NCBI GenBank assembly: GCA_903813345.2
Contig: CAIIXF020000005.1
Location: 10,727,375-10,791,374, forward strand
Source of the DNA: Owenia fusiformis
Taxonomy: Eukaryota > Annelida > Polychaeta > Sabellida > Oweniidae
Length of the DNA stretch: 64,000 bases
Direction: 5' to 3'
Shown here: positions 1 to 11,600 of the stretch, one piece after another
How the letters are laid out: the number at the start of each line of letters is the position of its first letter
Numbering within the stretch: the first letter of the stretch is position 1
The notes under the pieces: model-generated
The model's input: the letters and a program-made list of their open reading frames with translations, nothing else
What the model was told of the DNA's origin: nothing
Databases searched by the model: none
Program-made: the position numbers and the translations under genes

Positions 1-1585
1 CTGAAATTTCAAAAAACTGATTTTCACTCAATGGTATTATTTCAAACAAACAAATATTTTTGTAAAACCATACTATAAATTTCATTTTGAAGCACAACTC
101 ATTTTGACAGAGCAATATACATTTTTACTCCAATGTAATACAATCATGACAATATAGCAATGGTGTGTCTTGCATTAGTGAAGAGAGGCAATTTACTGAT
201 GGGAATTAATTCTACACAATGTCTTCCTTACTTACACAATAGGAAGCTTTGCATTCAACAAATTATATGCTTTTAGTTCAATTAAATAATAATAACATGT
301 CACTCAGTTGTTTTTATGCCAATTTATTAAGCCCTTCCAAGAAGATGCATTCTCATGAATTATTTCTGCACTTATTGCTGCTTTTAATTTGGGACTCGTT
401 GCTGAATAGTTTAGAAAAAGCATCAGTGACGTAGCCAGGAAGAAAAAAGCAATGAGGGGAATTTTTTTCTGAAACTTGCCCCCCTCCCAATAGGAGAACA
501 TGATGATAATCCTTATGTAATGAGATTGCGCATGATTGAATCAAAAATTGATGATTTAAGATTAAAAACCTATGAGTTATATAATTCATTTACAAACTAA
601 GCAAACAAAAAAGCGACTATGCTAGCACATTGTCCGCCTCATCCTGGCAACACTAGAGGGGATGTTATGATCGATTTTGTAAAACTTGATTTTTTATCCT
701 TCTGTTTTCATTTGTTTGTCTGTATTTAAATGGCAACCACAATGGTAAGGTCTACAAATATTTATCGATCAAATGTTGCCCCTTGTTTTTTATCAGGTTT
801 TTAGAAGTTTGATATGACTCCAAGATGATTGTAAAAGGATTGAAGGTAACTTTGATCAATATGAAGCCCTGTTCTCACTTATCAAGCAAATAAAAGATTT
901 GCATATAATCCATAATTAACGAGGGGTACAAATATTCTGACTTTGAACTATTGTGATATCAAATAGAGAAACCAAGTATCCTTTTAACCCTGTCTAAGTT
1001 TTGATTAATAGTCAGATTTGTTAAATTATATTTCAGTCCTAATCATCAAAAGGGGAAATCAACACCTTAAATATGAAGCCTGAGAATGCATTAATGAAAC
1101 ATTTTAAAAACCGTTGATCTTCAAGTGACATCCATTATTTCCAGCTTTAGTCATATTATCCTCCAAATATTGAGTCATATTTTTAATGTCTCCTGTTAAT
1201 CTTTGCCATGCTTAATTTCCAAAACTCAAAGTACCGCATAGGTTACTCAAAGAAATACTGAGATTTTAATATTTTATACCTTTCTAGCATTAAGGTCAAT
1301 AAAATCAACACTACGATTATAAGATTTGCTCATTAAGTGTCTTGCACTAAAAGTCACAATTGGGTTAGGTTTGGCAGTTCCCCTGTATTGTCACTATTGT
1401 CTTCTTAAGTATCTACCTATTTCTGTATGTGGTTCCAAGTTAAGCTAGACAACAATAGCTTGAACTAATAATTATACTCCGTTACAATATTTCTAAGCAT
1501 TGGTCAATGCAATTATTGGATTTCCAACAGCTTCATTAAGAACTGCCGAACCTATAGTTTTGTATGCAAATAAAGTAGTATTCTG
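1..1585. other. Non-coding stretch, no gene recognised
   Basis: AT-rich sequence without a convincing splice-flanked exon on either strand. The short open frames at 249-589 overlap one another on both strands and have no family resemblance. Positions 425-490 resemble a gacgtagccagg-type repeat fragment like the one near 61970. It may be the 3' flank or an intron of the minus-strand gene that lies at 5000-14265. Confidence 0.5.
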
Positions 1586-1740
1586 CCCATTAGCGTCCAG
1601 GCATGACCATTAGTGTACAAGCTTGACCATTTTATGACCATTAGCATTCAAGCATGGTCACTGGCATATGAACATAACCATTAGCATTCAGGCATGACAA
1701 TTAGTGTCCAGGCATGACAATCGGCATACCTCTTAGTACA

Positions 1741-1971
1741 CAAGCTTGACCAATGGCTTTCTGGCATGACCATTAGTGTCCAAGCATGACAATCAGCATA
1801 TAGGGTCTCTTAGTACACAAGCTTGACCAATGGCTTTCTGGCATGACCATTAGTGTCCAAGCATGACAATCAGCATATAGGGTCTCTTAGTACACAAGCT
1901 TGACCAATGGCTTTCTGGCATGACCATTAGTGTCCAAGCATGGGTCTAGGTGGTTTATCAAACTGTTTTTC
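1741..1971. repeat. 77-bp tandem repeat, 3 copies
   Basis: The string caagcttgaccaatggc recurs at 1741, 1818 and 1895, giving a 77-bp period with almost no divergence between copies. Degenerate pieces of the same motif (gcatgaccattag-like) extend leftward to about 1590. The near identity suggests recent expansion. Confidence 0.9.
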
Positions 1972-1992
1972 TAAAACTCTTAGAATCTAAAG

Positions 1993-2605
1993 TTGGGTTA
2001 AACCTTGTATTGGGTTAAACCCTTGTGTTGGGTTAAACCGTTGTGTTGGCTTAAACCCTTGTGTTGGGTTAAACCCTTGTATTGGGTTAAACCCTTGTAT
2101 TGGGTTAAACCCTTGTGTTGGGTTACACCCTTGTGTTGGGTTAAACCCTTGTGTTAGGTTGAACCCTTGTGTTGGGTTCAACCCTTGTGTTAGGTTAAAC
2201 CCTTGTGTTGGGTTAAACCCTTGTGTTGGGTTGAACCCTTGTGTTAGGTTGAACCCTTGTGTTAGGTTAAACCCTTGTGTTGGGTTAAACCCTTGTGTTG
2301 GGTTAAACCCTTGTGTTGGGTTAAACCCTTGTGTTGGGTTAAACCCTTGTGTTGGGTTAAACCCTTGTGTTAGGTTAAACCCTTGTGTTAGGTTAAACCC
2401 TTGTGTTGGGTTGAACCCTTGTGTTAGGTTAAACCCTTGTGTTAGGTTAAACCCTTGTGTTAGGTTAAACCCTTGTGTTGGGTTGAACCCTTGTGTTAGG
2501 TTAAACCCTTGTGTTAGGTTAAACCCTTGTGTTGGGTTAAACCCTTGTGTTGGGTTAAACCCTTGCGTTGGGTTAAACCCTTGTGTTGGGTTAAACCATT
2601 GTGTA
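1993..2605. repeat. 18-bp minisatellite, about 34 copies
   Basis: The unit is ttgggttaaacccttgtg, with g/a variation in the third base of ttggg and occasional ttgaaccc variants. Because 18 is a multiple of three, it creates spurious open frames on both strands (NPCVGL repeats on plus, NPTQGF repeats on minus). Each unit contains gggttaaaccc, a near-palindrome. No spacers are present, so it is not a CRISPR-type array. Confidence 0.95.
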
Positions 2606-2637
2606 ATTCAAGTAAATATCTATATAGCAGAAACTAT

Positions 2638-2775
2638 ATTAAAACCTGTATAAGTGAACACCTTTGGGGGCAGTTTCACTTCCAAATTATATTCATTCAA
2701 TTATAAGTTATTTGGCCATTGGACTCACGGGTCATGAAGAGTTCCAATTACAGAGGCATTCCACTTTACAGGTTT
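2638..2775. mobile_element. MITE of the AAAACCTGT family
   Basis: The left end reads aaaacctgtataagtgaac and the right end ttccactttacaggttttt, which are inverted copies of each other. The better preserved copy at 57077-57214 shows the full ends and a TA target duplication. It abuts the minisatellite. Confidence 0.6.
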
Positions 2776-2776
2776 T

Positions 2777-4987
2777 TCTGTACCAAATAATCTACTATTG
2801 ACCTGCCACCTATATGAGTCACCGAACCCATTATTAAGTCCAAAAGTACAAGAAATATGGATACAGAGCAAACAGACTTTGTAATTAAAACTTGGTAACG
2901 ATCTACCAATTAATACACTTCACACAGAGACTCCAAAGTAACTTAGCAATCTCTCGTTATGTCAAGCTGCCCTAAGAACATTATCGTTCAATTCAAGAAA
3001 TTTTAATTGTCTTTCGAAAAATATAATTCATGAATATATTGTTTATGCTTATACAAATGACGAAATAACACGACCAATTTAAGGAATTATTCTTGAAATA
3101 AGATTTAGTTTAATGGGAAGGTAAAACAAAGGCAAATGGTTTAAATAGCAAAAAGACTAGACATACTAGATATATTGGAGCTCTTATTAGAATGATCTCA
3201 TTTATTTGATCTATCAGTCTCCATAAATCTTAAATCTCCATAAATTTAGAAGGAAGGTCAATACGACCCACCTTATTTGCTCCTTATCAGAATGATTAAA
3301 GGTGCGTAGTAGCCATAACATCTAATCCTGTGAGCTATAAAGCATTGTCTTATACGCTTGTCACTATTGATTACCTCTTCGACAACAAAGATAGGCTCAA
3401 GCCTTAAAAGTTTACTTAAAGGAATATTCCATTGAAGGAACAAAAGTGCGTATAACTAATCTATAAGTCTATATTTTATTTATGGTAATTAAACTGAGCT
3501 GATAAAATGTTTCTTTGACAATTTGAGACTATCGATCAGTCATTCTTTTAGGTATAGGAAATGTTTTTCTTGTTTTCACCGGCACTTCCTGACACCTTTG
3601 AATCCAATTATCATATCATTGCTCTTGAGATTTACGGTTGTTCTTTGATTAAGCAAAGTCAATAACCATTCAGTATATGACACAAGACAAGGCATTGACA
3701 TGCAGAATGTTACAACCTACCATTTGTTAGAGATGCCATTGTTACAGACAGTGACCACTGAACACCGAACCATCATCCACAAAAAGTGTGAAAATTAATA
3801 GCAATGTGTCACCATTTGTGGTGGTGACATGAAAATCAGGCACTATATTTTCACATTTATTTCATATTCAATATTCTATTACAAGGCCATGAAAGGTGCA
3901 TTTAAGATTGTAAAGATCAGCTCACCATAATCAAAATTGTAAAACTATTTGTAATAGGTAGCATTTAACCAATGAGGATTTAGACTTTTAGTGCATTGAT
4001 TAAGAAAACGCACAAAGAGCAAGATTTGGAATTACCAGTTACCATTACAAAACCATTATTGCAGAAAACCATAATTTCTTATGTCGTTGTATCAAAACAC
4101 TAATTTTATTACACCTTCAATTTCAGTTATTCCCTTTTTTGTAGTTTTACAAGTATTTCTCAATTAATACACCATATGCCTACACGCATGGTATTTTAAA
4201 AGAATTACAGCTCTATACTATAGATTCTTGGTAGACTGGGAAATGTCATCTCATTGTGGCATTCTATTGGAGAAAACAATTGAAGTAAATACGATTTTCA
4301 TCAGGTAATGGCAGAAATCAATTGAATCAGCTATGAGATGTTTAGAGAACAAATATATCTGGCATGCTTTCAGGATATCACAGACAGCCATTTAACCGTG
4401 ATTAAATTCAACATTGTCTCAGGATTCTATATTAGGATGAAAATATGGTCACTAAACTCACCAAGCTGGCAATCAGTCCAATGTTACAGTATTTGCAACT
4501 AGTTTATTAAATTATAAGATACACAGGGATAAATTTTGCACTTTTTTCGAAAAATTCAAAATGGGTAGCAAACAATATTTACCAAGCATGCCCAAAACCT
4601 TATCAGATCTTGGCACTTATCTGCTCTTGTATCTGTAAAAATTTCAACTTGAACAGGAGTTTACCAGGCAGTTTTCCTGGAATTTTGACGACAAGATTCA
4701 TATGGAACGTGCCTGTCTCCACCCACCCATCGACAGTACAAGACAGTGACAATTTAGCATTTTAAAAGTGTGATAAAAATACAGTCTACAGAGCACATAC
4801 AAATTATGGAAATCAGATTTAATGGCATATGAGGTGAATGCCACAAAGAGCCAGGACAATAATGAATCATTTCCAAGTCAGGCAAATGTGTTTAGTTGCG
4901 GAAACATCATGCTAGCATAATTAACAGTAACGTATGATCTCTTGAAGTACCTGAATAGCAATCAAGTCTAGTTACATAAGCACTCAC
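2777..4987. other. Non-coding stretch with one dispersed element
   Basis: No exon could be supported. The only recognised feature is a copy of the hairpin-ended dispersed element at 3689-3830. The rest is AT-rich and without obvious internal repeats. Confidence 0.45.
3689..3830 (+). mobile_element. Hairpin-ended dispersed element, copy a
   Basis: It starts aaggcattgacatgc, contains the ccatttgttaga and ccatccacaaaaag blocks, and ends in the hairpin tgtcaccatttgtggtggtgacat. The same block order recurs at 7325, 9055, 12054, 15607, 16527, 19830, 27452 and 33329. It is short and non-coding, hence non-autonomous. Confidence 0.8.
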
Positions 4988-5033
4988 CTGGCAGGTACAA
5001 AAACTCGTTAACACGATTTAGTAGAATAAGACC
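4988..5033 (-). CDS. Candidate 3' exon of the 5-14 kb minus-strand gene
   Basis: A 46-nt segment is bounded on the minus strand by a good acceptor (cttcttacag) and a good donor (gtgagtg). Joined in phase 1 to the exon at 5851-5610 it adds eight residues ending KSC and then a stop at 5010-5008. Read in its own phase 0 it is fully open. Which reading is used, or whether it is an exon at all, cannot be settled here. Confidence 0.3.
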
Positions 5034-5609
5034 CTGTAAGAAGTTTTCTTGTTCAAATTTATATTGGAATATTGATGTTTTATGAAAGATTAAATGCTAA
5101 GGTTGCTGAGATGTAACAGAATGTTCAAGATTCAGGAACATGATTTGTGCATTTGGTTTAATCACTATCTACGTGCCATACATCATTGTAACTTCATAAA
5201 ACTTGCAAATAAATCATCAAACAGATTACATAATTCAGCTAAATGAGTTCCCTTTCATCTTCAAAGCAATATTCGAATTACATAATTTTTTAAAATCGAT
5301 GTTCATGATACTGAAATGCTAGGGGTGTCTCAGGTAACCTTGCAACAAGTTGCTACAGCAACAGTTACCAATGTACATTGTACATAGTGTATCACCTAGT
5401 TTCTTGGCTGATGTAAGAAGTATACTAAAGTATTTATTGTGCGATAATTTGAGAAGTTATTTTTTTTATTTATTCATTTTTTATCTATTTGTATTTCCGT
5501 TTAACATCAGTGGTAAATGGACCAAAAAAGAATCAGCTAAAATTGATCAAAAGATTTTGCAAATACATGTTGATATAGATCTAACACATCAAATGACATC
5601 ATGACTTAC

Positions 5610-8600
5610 CATTGTTTCCATTCTGTTGAGTATTATCAGGTATTCTCTCGTGTATTGGAGTAGGACTGGAACCAATGGGAGGTAACGCATGGGAGTGACT
5701 ATGAGTGTGTAGATCTGTATTCCCATTTACCCCATTGGATTGTGGGTAGCCATTGGATTGTGGGTACCCATTGGATTGTGGGTGTGAGTTTCCACCAATA
5801 TGATGGTGACTGGCAGATCTTAATTTGGCAACGTCAATCCTTTCCGCAGAACTGGAATCCCAAAAATATGAATTTTTTTAAACAAAATTTGGATTCAGAT
5901 TTTCGTTGAAATAATTGTTTTCAACTTAAGCCTTGGAAACTATTTAGAAAATTCCTAACAGATTCATTACATATTAAACATATTACTATTAACCTAATTG
6001 AATCAAATTTACAAGCCATGGCCAAAAATATTACATTTTAATGAAAATTGTTGTGATTTTCAATTGAAAAGCCATTTTGAAAATTCTTGGAATTAAATCA
6101 AATGTCAATACTGCAACAGTTTTAATGTTTTCAAGTTTTCATCTACATTTACATTTAAACCTACCTCTTTCTAATGATGACAGATTTTGGCCTATGCTCT
6201 CTGGGTTCAGGGGATGGGGGACTTGGGGGCTTGTAGTTCCTGGGGGACAGGATCTCTTCGGGAGCTGCAATGAAGAATTTTGTAATATTTTCATTTCAAA
6301 TGGAAATTAAAAAAAACCAATAAATTTTAGCATTTCTGGATGCCACCTTGAATGAACCATTATGATTGATGTATTTTGAATAACTAACATAATTATGGTG
6401 CAGACAGACAAACAGAGAGACAAGTGGGCACTTCCATAGGCTCACCATGTGAGCCAAAAATAGCTACATTGATTTCAACCCTCACAACTTTGTGAGCTGA
6501 AATCAATACACTGACCTTATAGTATCTTAAGAGTGTCAAATGGATTTAATTCTTGTTCTTAAAGTTGATCACAGAAAGCTGCCAACTTTTAAAATTATTT
6601 TTGTTACGCTGCAATTTTTGAAATTATTTGTTAAACTACATTGTACAATTTTTCGTATTAATACACAGACACTTAAATATGAAAAGCTATTATTGTATAG
6701 ATTATTTCCACACATTACAATCATCAAGTTTTGTTATGGAACGTAACAATAGTGCTATCAAAGTACAGTATGTGAAAGAATTGATTTCTTGGTATAATGT
6801 GTAATCACCACTCACAGAATCGAGTGTCTTTCATTGTGAATTATTCCAATGAAGAACAAATGCACTTTGATGGAGGTTTTGTCTAAGACAAACATTTTTT
6901 TGATATAGCTGTTCACAATTGTAGTGCAACTTGAAAAAGTATAGCTATTTCTGTTGACATACGTAGCTAAGAAAATATTATCTTTCGTTCTCTATCTTTA
7001 TAAAAAAGATTCTTCACTATTTGGAGATTTGAAATATCAGATTCCGAACACAAAGTTTCCTTTGGTTATTGTTATATTTTGAAAGCTACCAAACTACTTT
7101 GGCCAGTATTTCTCTTTATAAAGTCATTCATTCTTTGATGTTTATAGATTTCAAACAAAAACTCAGATTTATTGGATTACAGTTTTCTTAACACCAAACT
7201 ATTTGGTCATCATTTCTATTCATCAATTTTCCCCTCCATTCAGCCATAACCCAAGATAACCATCTCAAACTATCAAATTTACACAATCATATATTTTTTG
7301 AATAATTCCAATTTTGTGAATTTGTTACAGATGCCATTTGTAACAGACACCATTTGTTACAGACACCATTTGTTACAGATGCCATTTGTAAGACACCATT
7401 TGTTACAGATGCCATTTGTTACAGACGCCATTTGCTACAGACGCCATTTGTTACAGACGCCATTTGTTACAGACGCCATTTGTTACAGACGATATTTGTT
7501 ACAGATGCCATTTGTTACAGACACCATTTGTTACAGATGATGGATGGCGAACATGAACCATTGAACACTGACCACCAAACACCACCTGCCAAACACAAAC
7601 CACCATCCACAAAAATATTAGAGACTATAACAATGTCACCACTTTTGAGTGGTGGCATAAACATGAGGAGGGTAACCTTTCCTCATTCTGAACCACCGTG
7701 TGTAATATTTTCACCTTGGCAGAGAGATTCTGTTATTTGTTTAAGGTTTTCTTTATGATAGATATCCCGAAGGTCTTTTGTTCAATACAATATGTATACA
7801 CTTCTATAAACACAAATTGAGGTGTATATTACTTGGCAATGCATTGTAAATCAATGTATCAGGCAAAGGGATATTTGTTCGTATTCCATTGATTGTTGAA
7901 AAAAATCACAAGAATGATGTCCATGAAAACACTGTGTTATTATTTTTAGTCAGGTAATCTTTGACGGAAGGTTATGAAAATACTTTAACATTAGAAAACC
8001 TAACCTTGGGGTGTCAATAAGGCAATTATGAAGGAAGGGCTACATACTGATTTATAATATGATTAAGGAACAAGTGAAAATTCCTTAAACAATTTCACTA
8101 ACCCTCAGACTTCCTTATTGAGTTATAAAACCTTATAAAACTTTGAAGATAAATACTCAATTTTTATTTATAATACTATATATTGAGCTCCCATATCATT
8201 CAAAATTCAAAACGTTATTAGAAAAGCATTTCTTGGATCGTATTTACAAGAATTATAATATCACAGACACCATTTGGGATGAAGCGTATAACTGTAAGTT
8301 ACTGTTTTGTTTGGAAATTCAGGGTGGTAACTGTATATAACATTAATACATATATAGCAGTGATCTCCCTAGGATTTTTTCTCAAGTGGGTGCAAAATTC
8401 GTCAGACCAAAATTGGTCAAAATATGCCAATATTTCATGATTTTTCTCATTTACAAGTGAGTGCAAATGGATTTTCAGGTGGTTGCAAGGCTGTTTTCAA
8501 AACCTCAGGTGGGTGCTGTGCCCACTTGCTTTAATGGTGGGGAAACAACTGTATAGTGTATAAAATATCACATTACTTACTTTTTGTGTTTTTGTATATA

Positions 8601-11600
8601 ATTGTTTGGCATTTCAGAGTGGCATCTGTATATAACATTAATAGTGTATAAAATATCACATTACTTACCAAATTTTGTGTTTTCGTATATAATTGTTTGG
8701 CATTTCAGAGTGGCATCTGTATATAACATTAATAGTGTATAAAATATCACATTACTTACTTTTTGTGTTTTTGTATATAATTGTTTGGCAATTCAGAGTG
8801 GCATCTGTATATAACATTAATAGTGTATAAAATATCACATTACTTACTAAATTTTGTGTTTTCGTATATAATTGATGTTGTTATTTCTTTGGCTCCTAGA
8901 CTGTAATTGTTGGCAATGGAGTCACTAACATGTCGGTGGTACTTCTGTTCCTTTAAAGGGGCCGCCAAAGTCCAAGACCCACGCTGTACTATCTTAGGCT
9001 TCTCACTGTACGATGGCTGGAATATAATAAAAATATAAAATAAATAATAATATAACAAGGCATTAACATGCAAAATGTCACCACCTGACATTTGTTTTAG
9101 ATTTCTGAGCTGAACACTGATCAAATGGCGAACACCTTCCACAAAAAGTTACAGATTATAATAATCATCCTCCGATCAAAGGGCTTCAAAATCCAGAATA
9201 CTTTTTTTACCCCCTACGATAAGCAGTTAGCATTTCCCCGATTAAGAACTCGCAATTTGATTCGCTAATCATGGATACATCATTGGCGCATAATTAGATC
9301 ACTGGATTCGGTTTAATTGAGCGCTTCCTAATTGGTTATTGCAGGGGGGAAGAAGGAGGTACGGATTCTGGACACCTGCTTAGGAGGATGATAATAATAT
9401 GATACCACTTAATTATGTTGGTGGAGAATCAGAATAAATATGTATTTTCATGTGACATATATATCTCACTTAAGTATTGAACTCTACTTCTGAAAAAGAA
9501 CAATTTGGTTAACATTCACTGATCAGTGATGTCATCTATGCACCTTTATATAAAATTAACTATACAATTGTATAATTAAGACTTGCAGTGTTCATTCACT
9601 TTAGAATCCAAAACTGAAGTATGTGTTAAAGGTCTGAGTTCAATTAGGGGGATTTTCATTCAAATACACCTTAGTCTTATTTTATTTTCTATCATCTGTT
9701 GAATTATATGTAATTTTGTATAAAAAGATATCAGTGAATATCAATTTATATTTAGATATGCGGCTAAAATTACGGGCTAAAACAATTTTATAAAGTATAA
9801 CATGTCCTTCCTTCTACACTGCACAAGCTCTGTGCTTAACAATACAATGAAAAAGCCAAGGGTACTGTAAGTAAACAAAATCAACAAGGTCCTTTTCCGT
9901 ATGTCCGGAAAGCTTGGCAATACAACAAACCCCTTTCTCCCTCTTTATTGCCACTATAGGTAAGATTAACATAATCAGATTACCTCTATACATTATCCAG
10001 AACTGGCCATGTGGGGTTAATCTCAAATAGTATATAGAATTTTGGTTAACTTTACAATTGAAGTTGAAAGCTGGTGTAATATGAAATTGTATATTCATGT
10101 TCTTGAAATAAATTAATTGTATACAACTTTGAATTGGTGATATTACTGAAATTGAATACCATATTTGGAAGTGGCCTACAATGCTCCACAAACATCTTGA
10201 TTTTCAATTTCTTTAAGGGTTATGCCAAGGGCGTTACAATACCCGGGAATTTATCGGTTCGTGCAGTACTTGTTTGTGATAGCGCCCTCTGTAGGTCACT
10301 GTGCTTATAGCCTACAGTAATACGGGGTAGGATATCGGGAATTCGGTCAGTTTCTATCCGTCGATTTCGCTATGAATTGAAGCAAGTGTGACCACTTTAT
10401 CCACTTAAACAATTTGATAATTGATTAAATATTTAAACAAAATCGATAAACACGTTATACACTTCCTATCTCCTTAGAAATTAGCATGTATTTATGGATT
10501 GTGTTTTCGAACAAGGCTCGACCCAAACCAATAGGGAAATCCTTATGCTAATTAGTATGACGTCATATTTTCCTGGGGAATCCTAGATTTCAAAGCCTCA
10601 GTCTGTTATTGTGTCAAATGTAAACGCTCTTTTGCAGACAGAAAATTGACAGTATAGCTTTTAACTTTCAGCTTTGATGTTTAAATATTCTGTATTTCTG
10701 CCGGACTTCTTGCTGAATATCATATAATGTTATAACTTGATTTGGATCATTGCCTGATTGCTCATTCTGAAATTTCGATTGTGATTCATGATTGATTGGC
10801 AAGAAAAATAATTCCTATTGTTTTCCAGCGAAGTCAAAATGTTACAGCATGAGTTATAATGTCGAGTTTGCATCATGTTAAATTCTGCTAGTGATTAGAA
10901 GTCTATGCACAAGCATACACATAAGAGACAAACACACCCAGGCTCCAGGCCGTGGATGGAAATATAAAACTATTTAAGGCACAAACTGGTATTAATAGAC
11001 CGATATGTAGTGTCTGCCATGTATTGAAGGTAAACCAATCTGCATTATTAATGTTTCTTCTATCAATACATGGATTGTGCAATGGAAAAGCAATGGCACA
11101 ATCAAAAATGTGCATATCAATCGTGAATATCTCTCGGTTCAAAGCTTATTTCCAACAGAATTGTGTCAAAATATGTGTCTGAGTAACAGTTATACATTAT
11201 AAGATCGCAAACTCTCACCAATTATCAGCCGAATGGCTCATTTTCAACGAAATGTCCTTAAGACATCAGCCCTGGGTCGCGCCTAAGACCAAAAACTATT
11301 TCAAATAGCCCTCCCCTAATTATATTGGATAATCACATTTATGCGTGCGCCGAAGCTCATCCACTGAACGAAACGCCACTTCCCGCTGAAATCACCGGGT
11401 ATTGATCTTTCCCTTGGTTATGCTACATCATTATTAGACATGTAATTAGAAAATTGTTTAAATCATTTAGCATTCTAATTTAAATTAAATGCGAAATGAT
11501 TTAAAAAATGTTGTAATCACATGTAATGTTTAAAGTACATTGTTTTCTATTTCCCTTTCATAAGTGTAATATTTTATATTCTGAAGATGTTTCAGTATCC

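Larger units (their letters stand above)
6265..8580. other. Intron of the minus-strand gene
   Basis: No further exon was recognised between the exon at 6264 and the mini-exon array. The stretch contains a hairpin-ended dispersed element with a 16-bp minisatellite (7325-7660). Confidence 0.5.
8292..8873. repeat. ~90-bp tandem repeat, 3.5 copies plus a diverged copy
   Basis: The unit tagtgtataaaatatcac... recurs at about 8553, 8643, 8733 and 8820, and the last copy runs into coding exon 9016-8848. A diverged copy at 8292-8345 is separated from the array by a MITE (8361-8549) that inserted into the array. Confidence 0.85.

Noticed and set aside
1741-2605. CRISPR-like array
   Set aside because: The repeats are directly tandem with no unique spacers, in an animal genome.
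2159-2653. 164-codon open frame of NPCVGL repeats
   Set aside because: It is a readthrough of the 18-bp minisatellite, with an equally long repeat frame on the other strand and no splice or promoter context.
7298-7758. Overlapping open frames with LLQMPFVTD repeats
   Set aside because: They are two frames of the 16-bp array inside a dispersed element.
9814-10191. 125-codon minus-strand frame
   Set aside because: No domain, no splice signals and unusual composition; probably chance in AT-rich intron.
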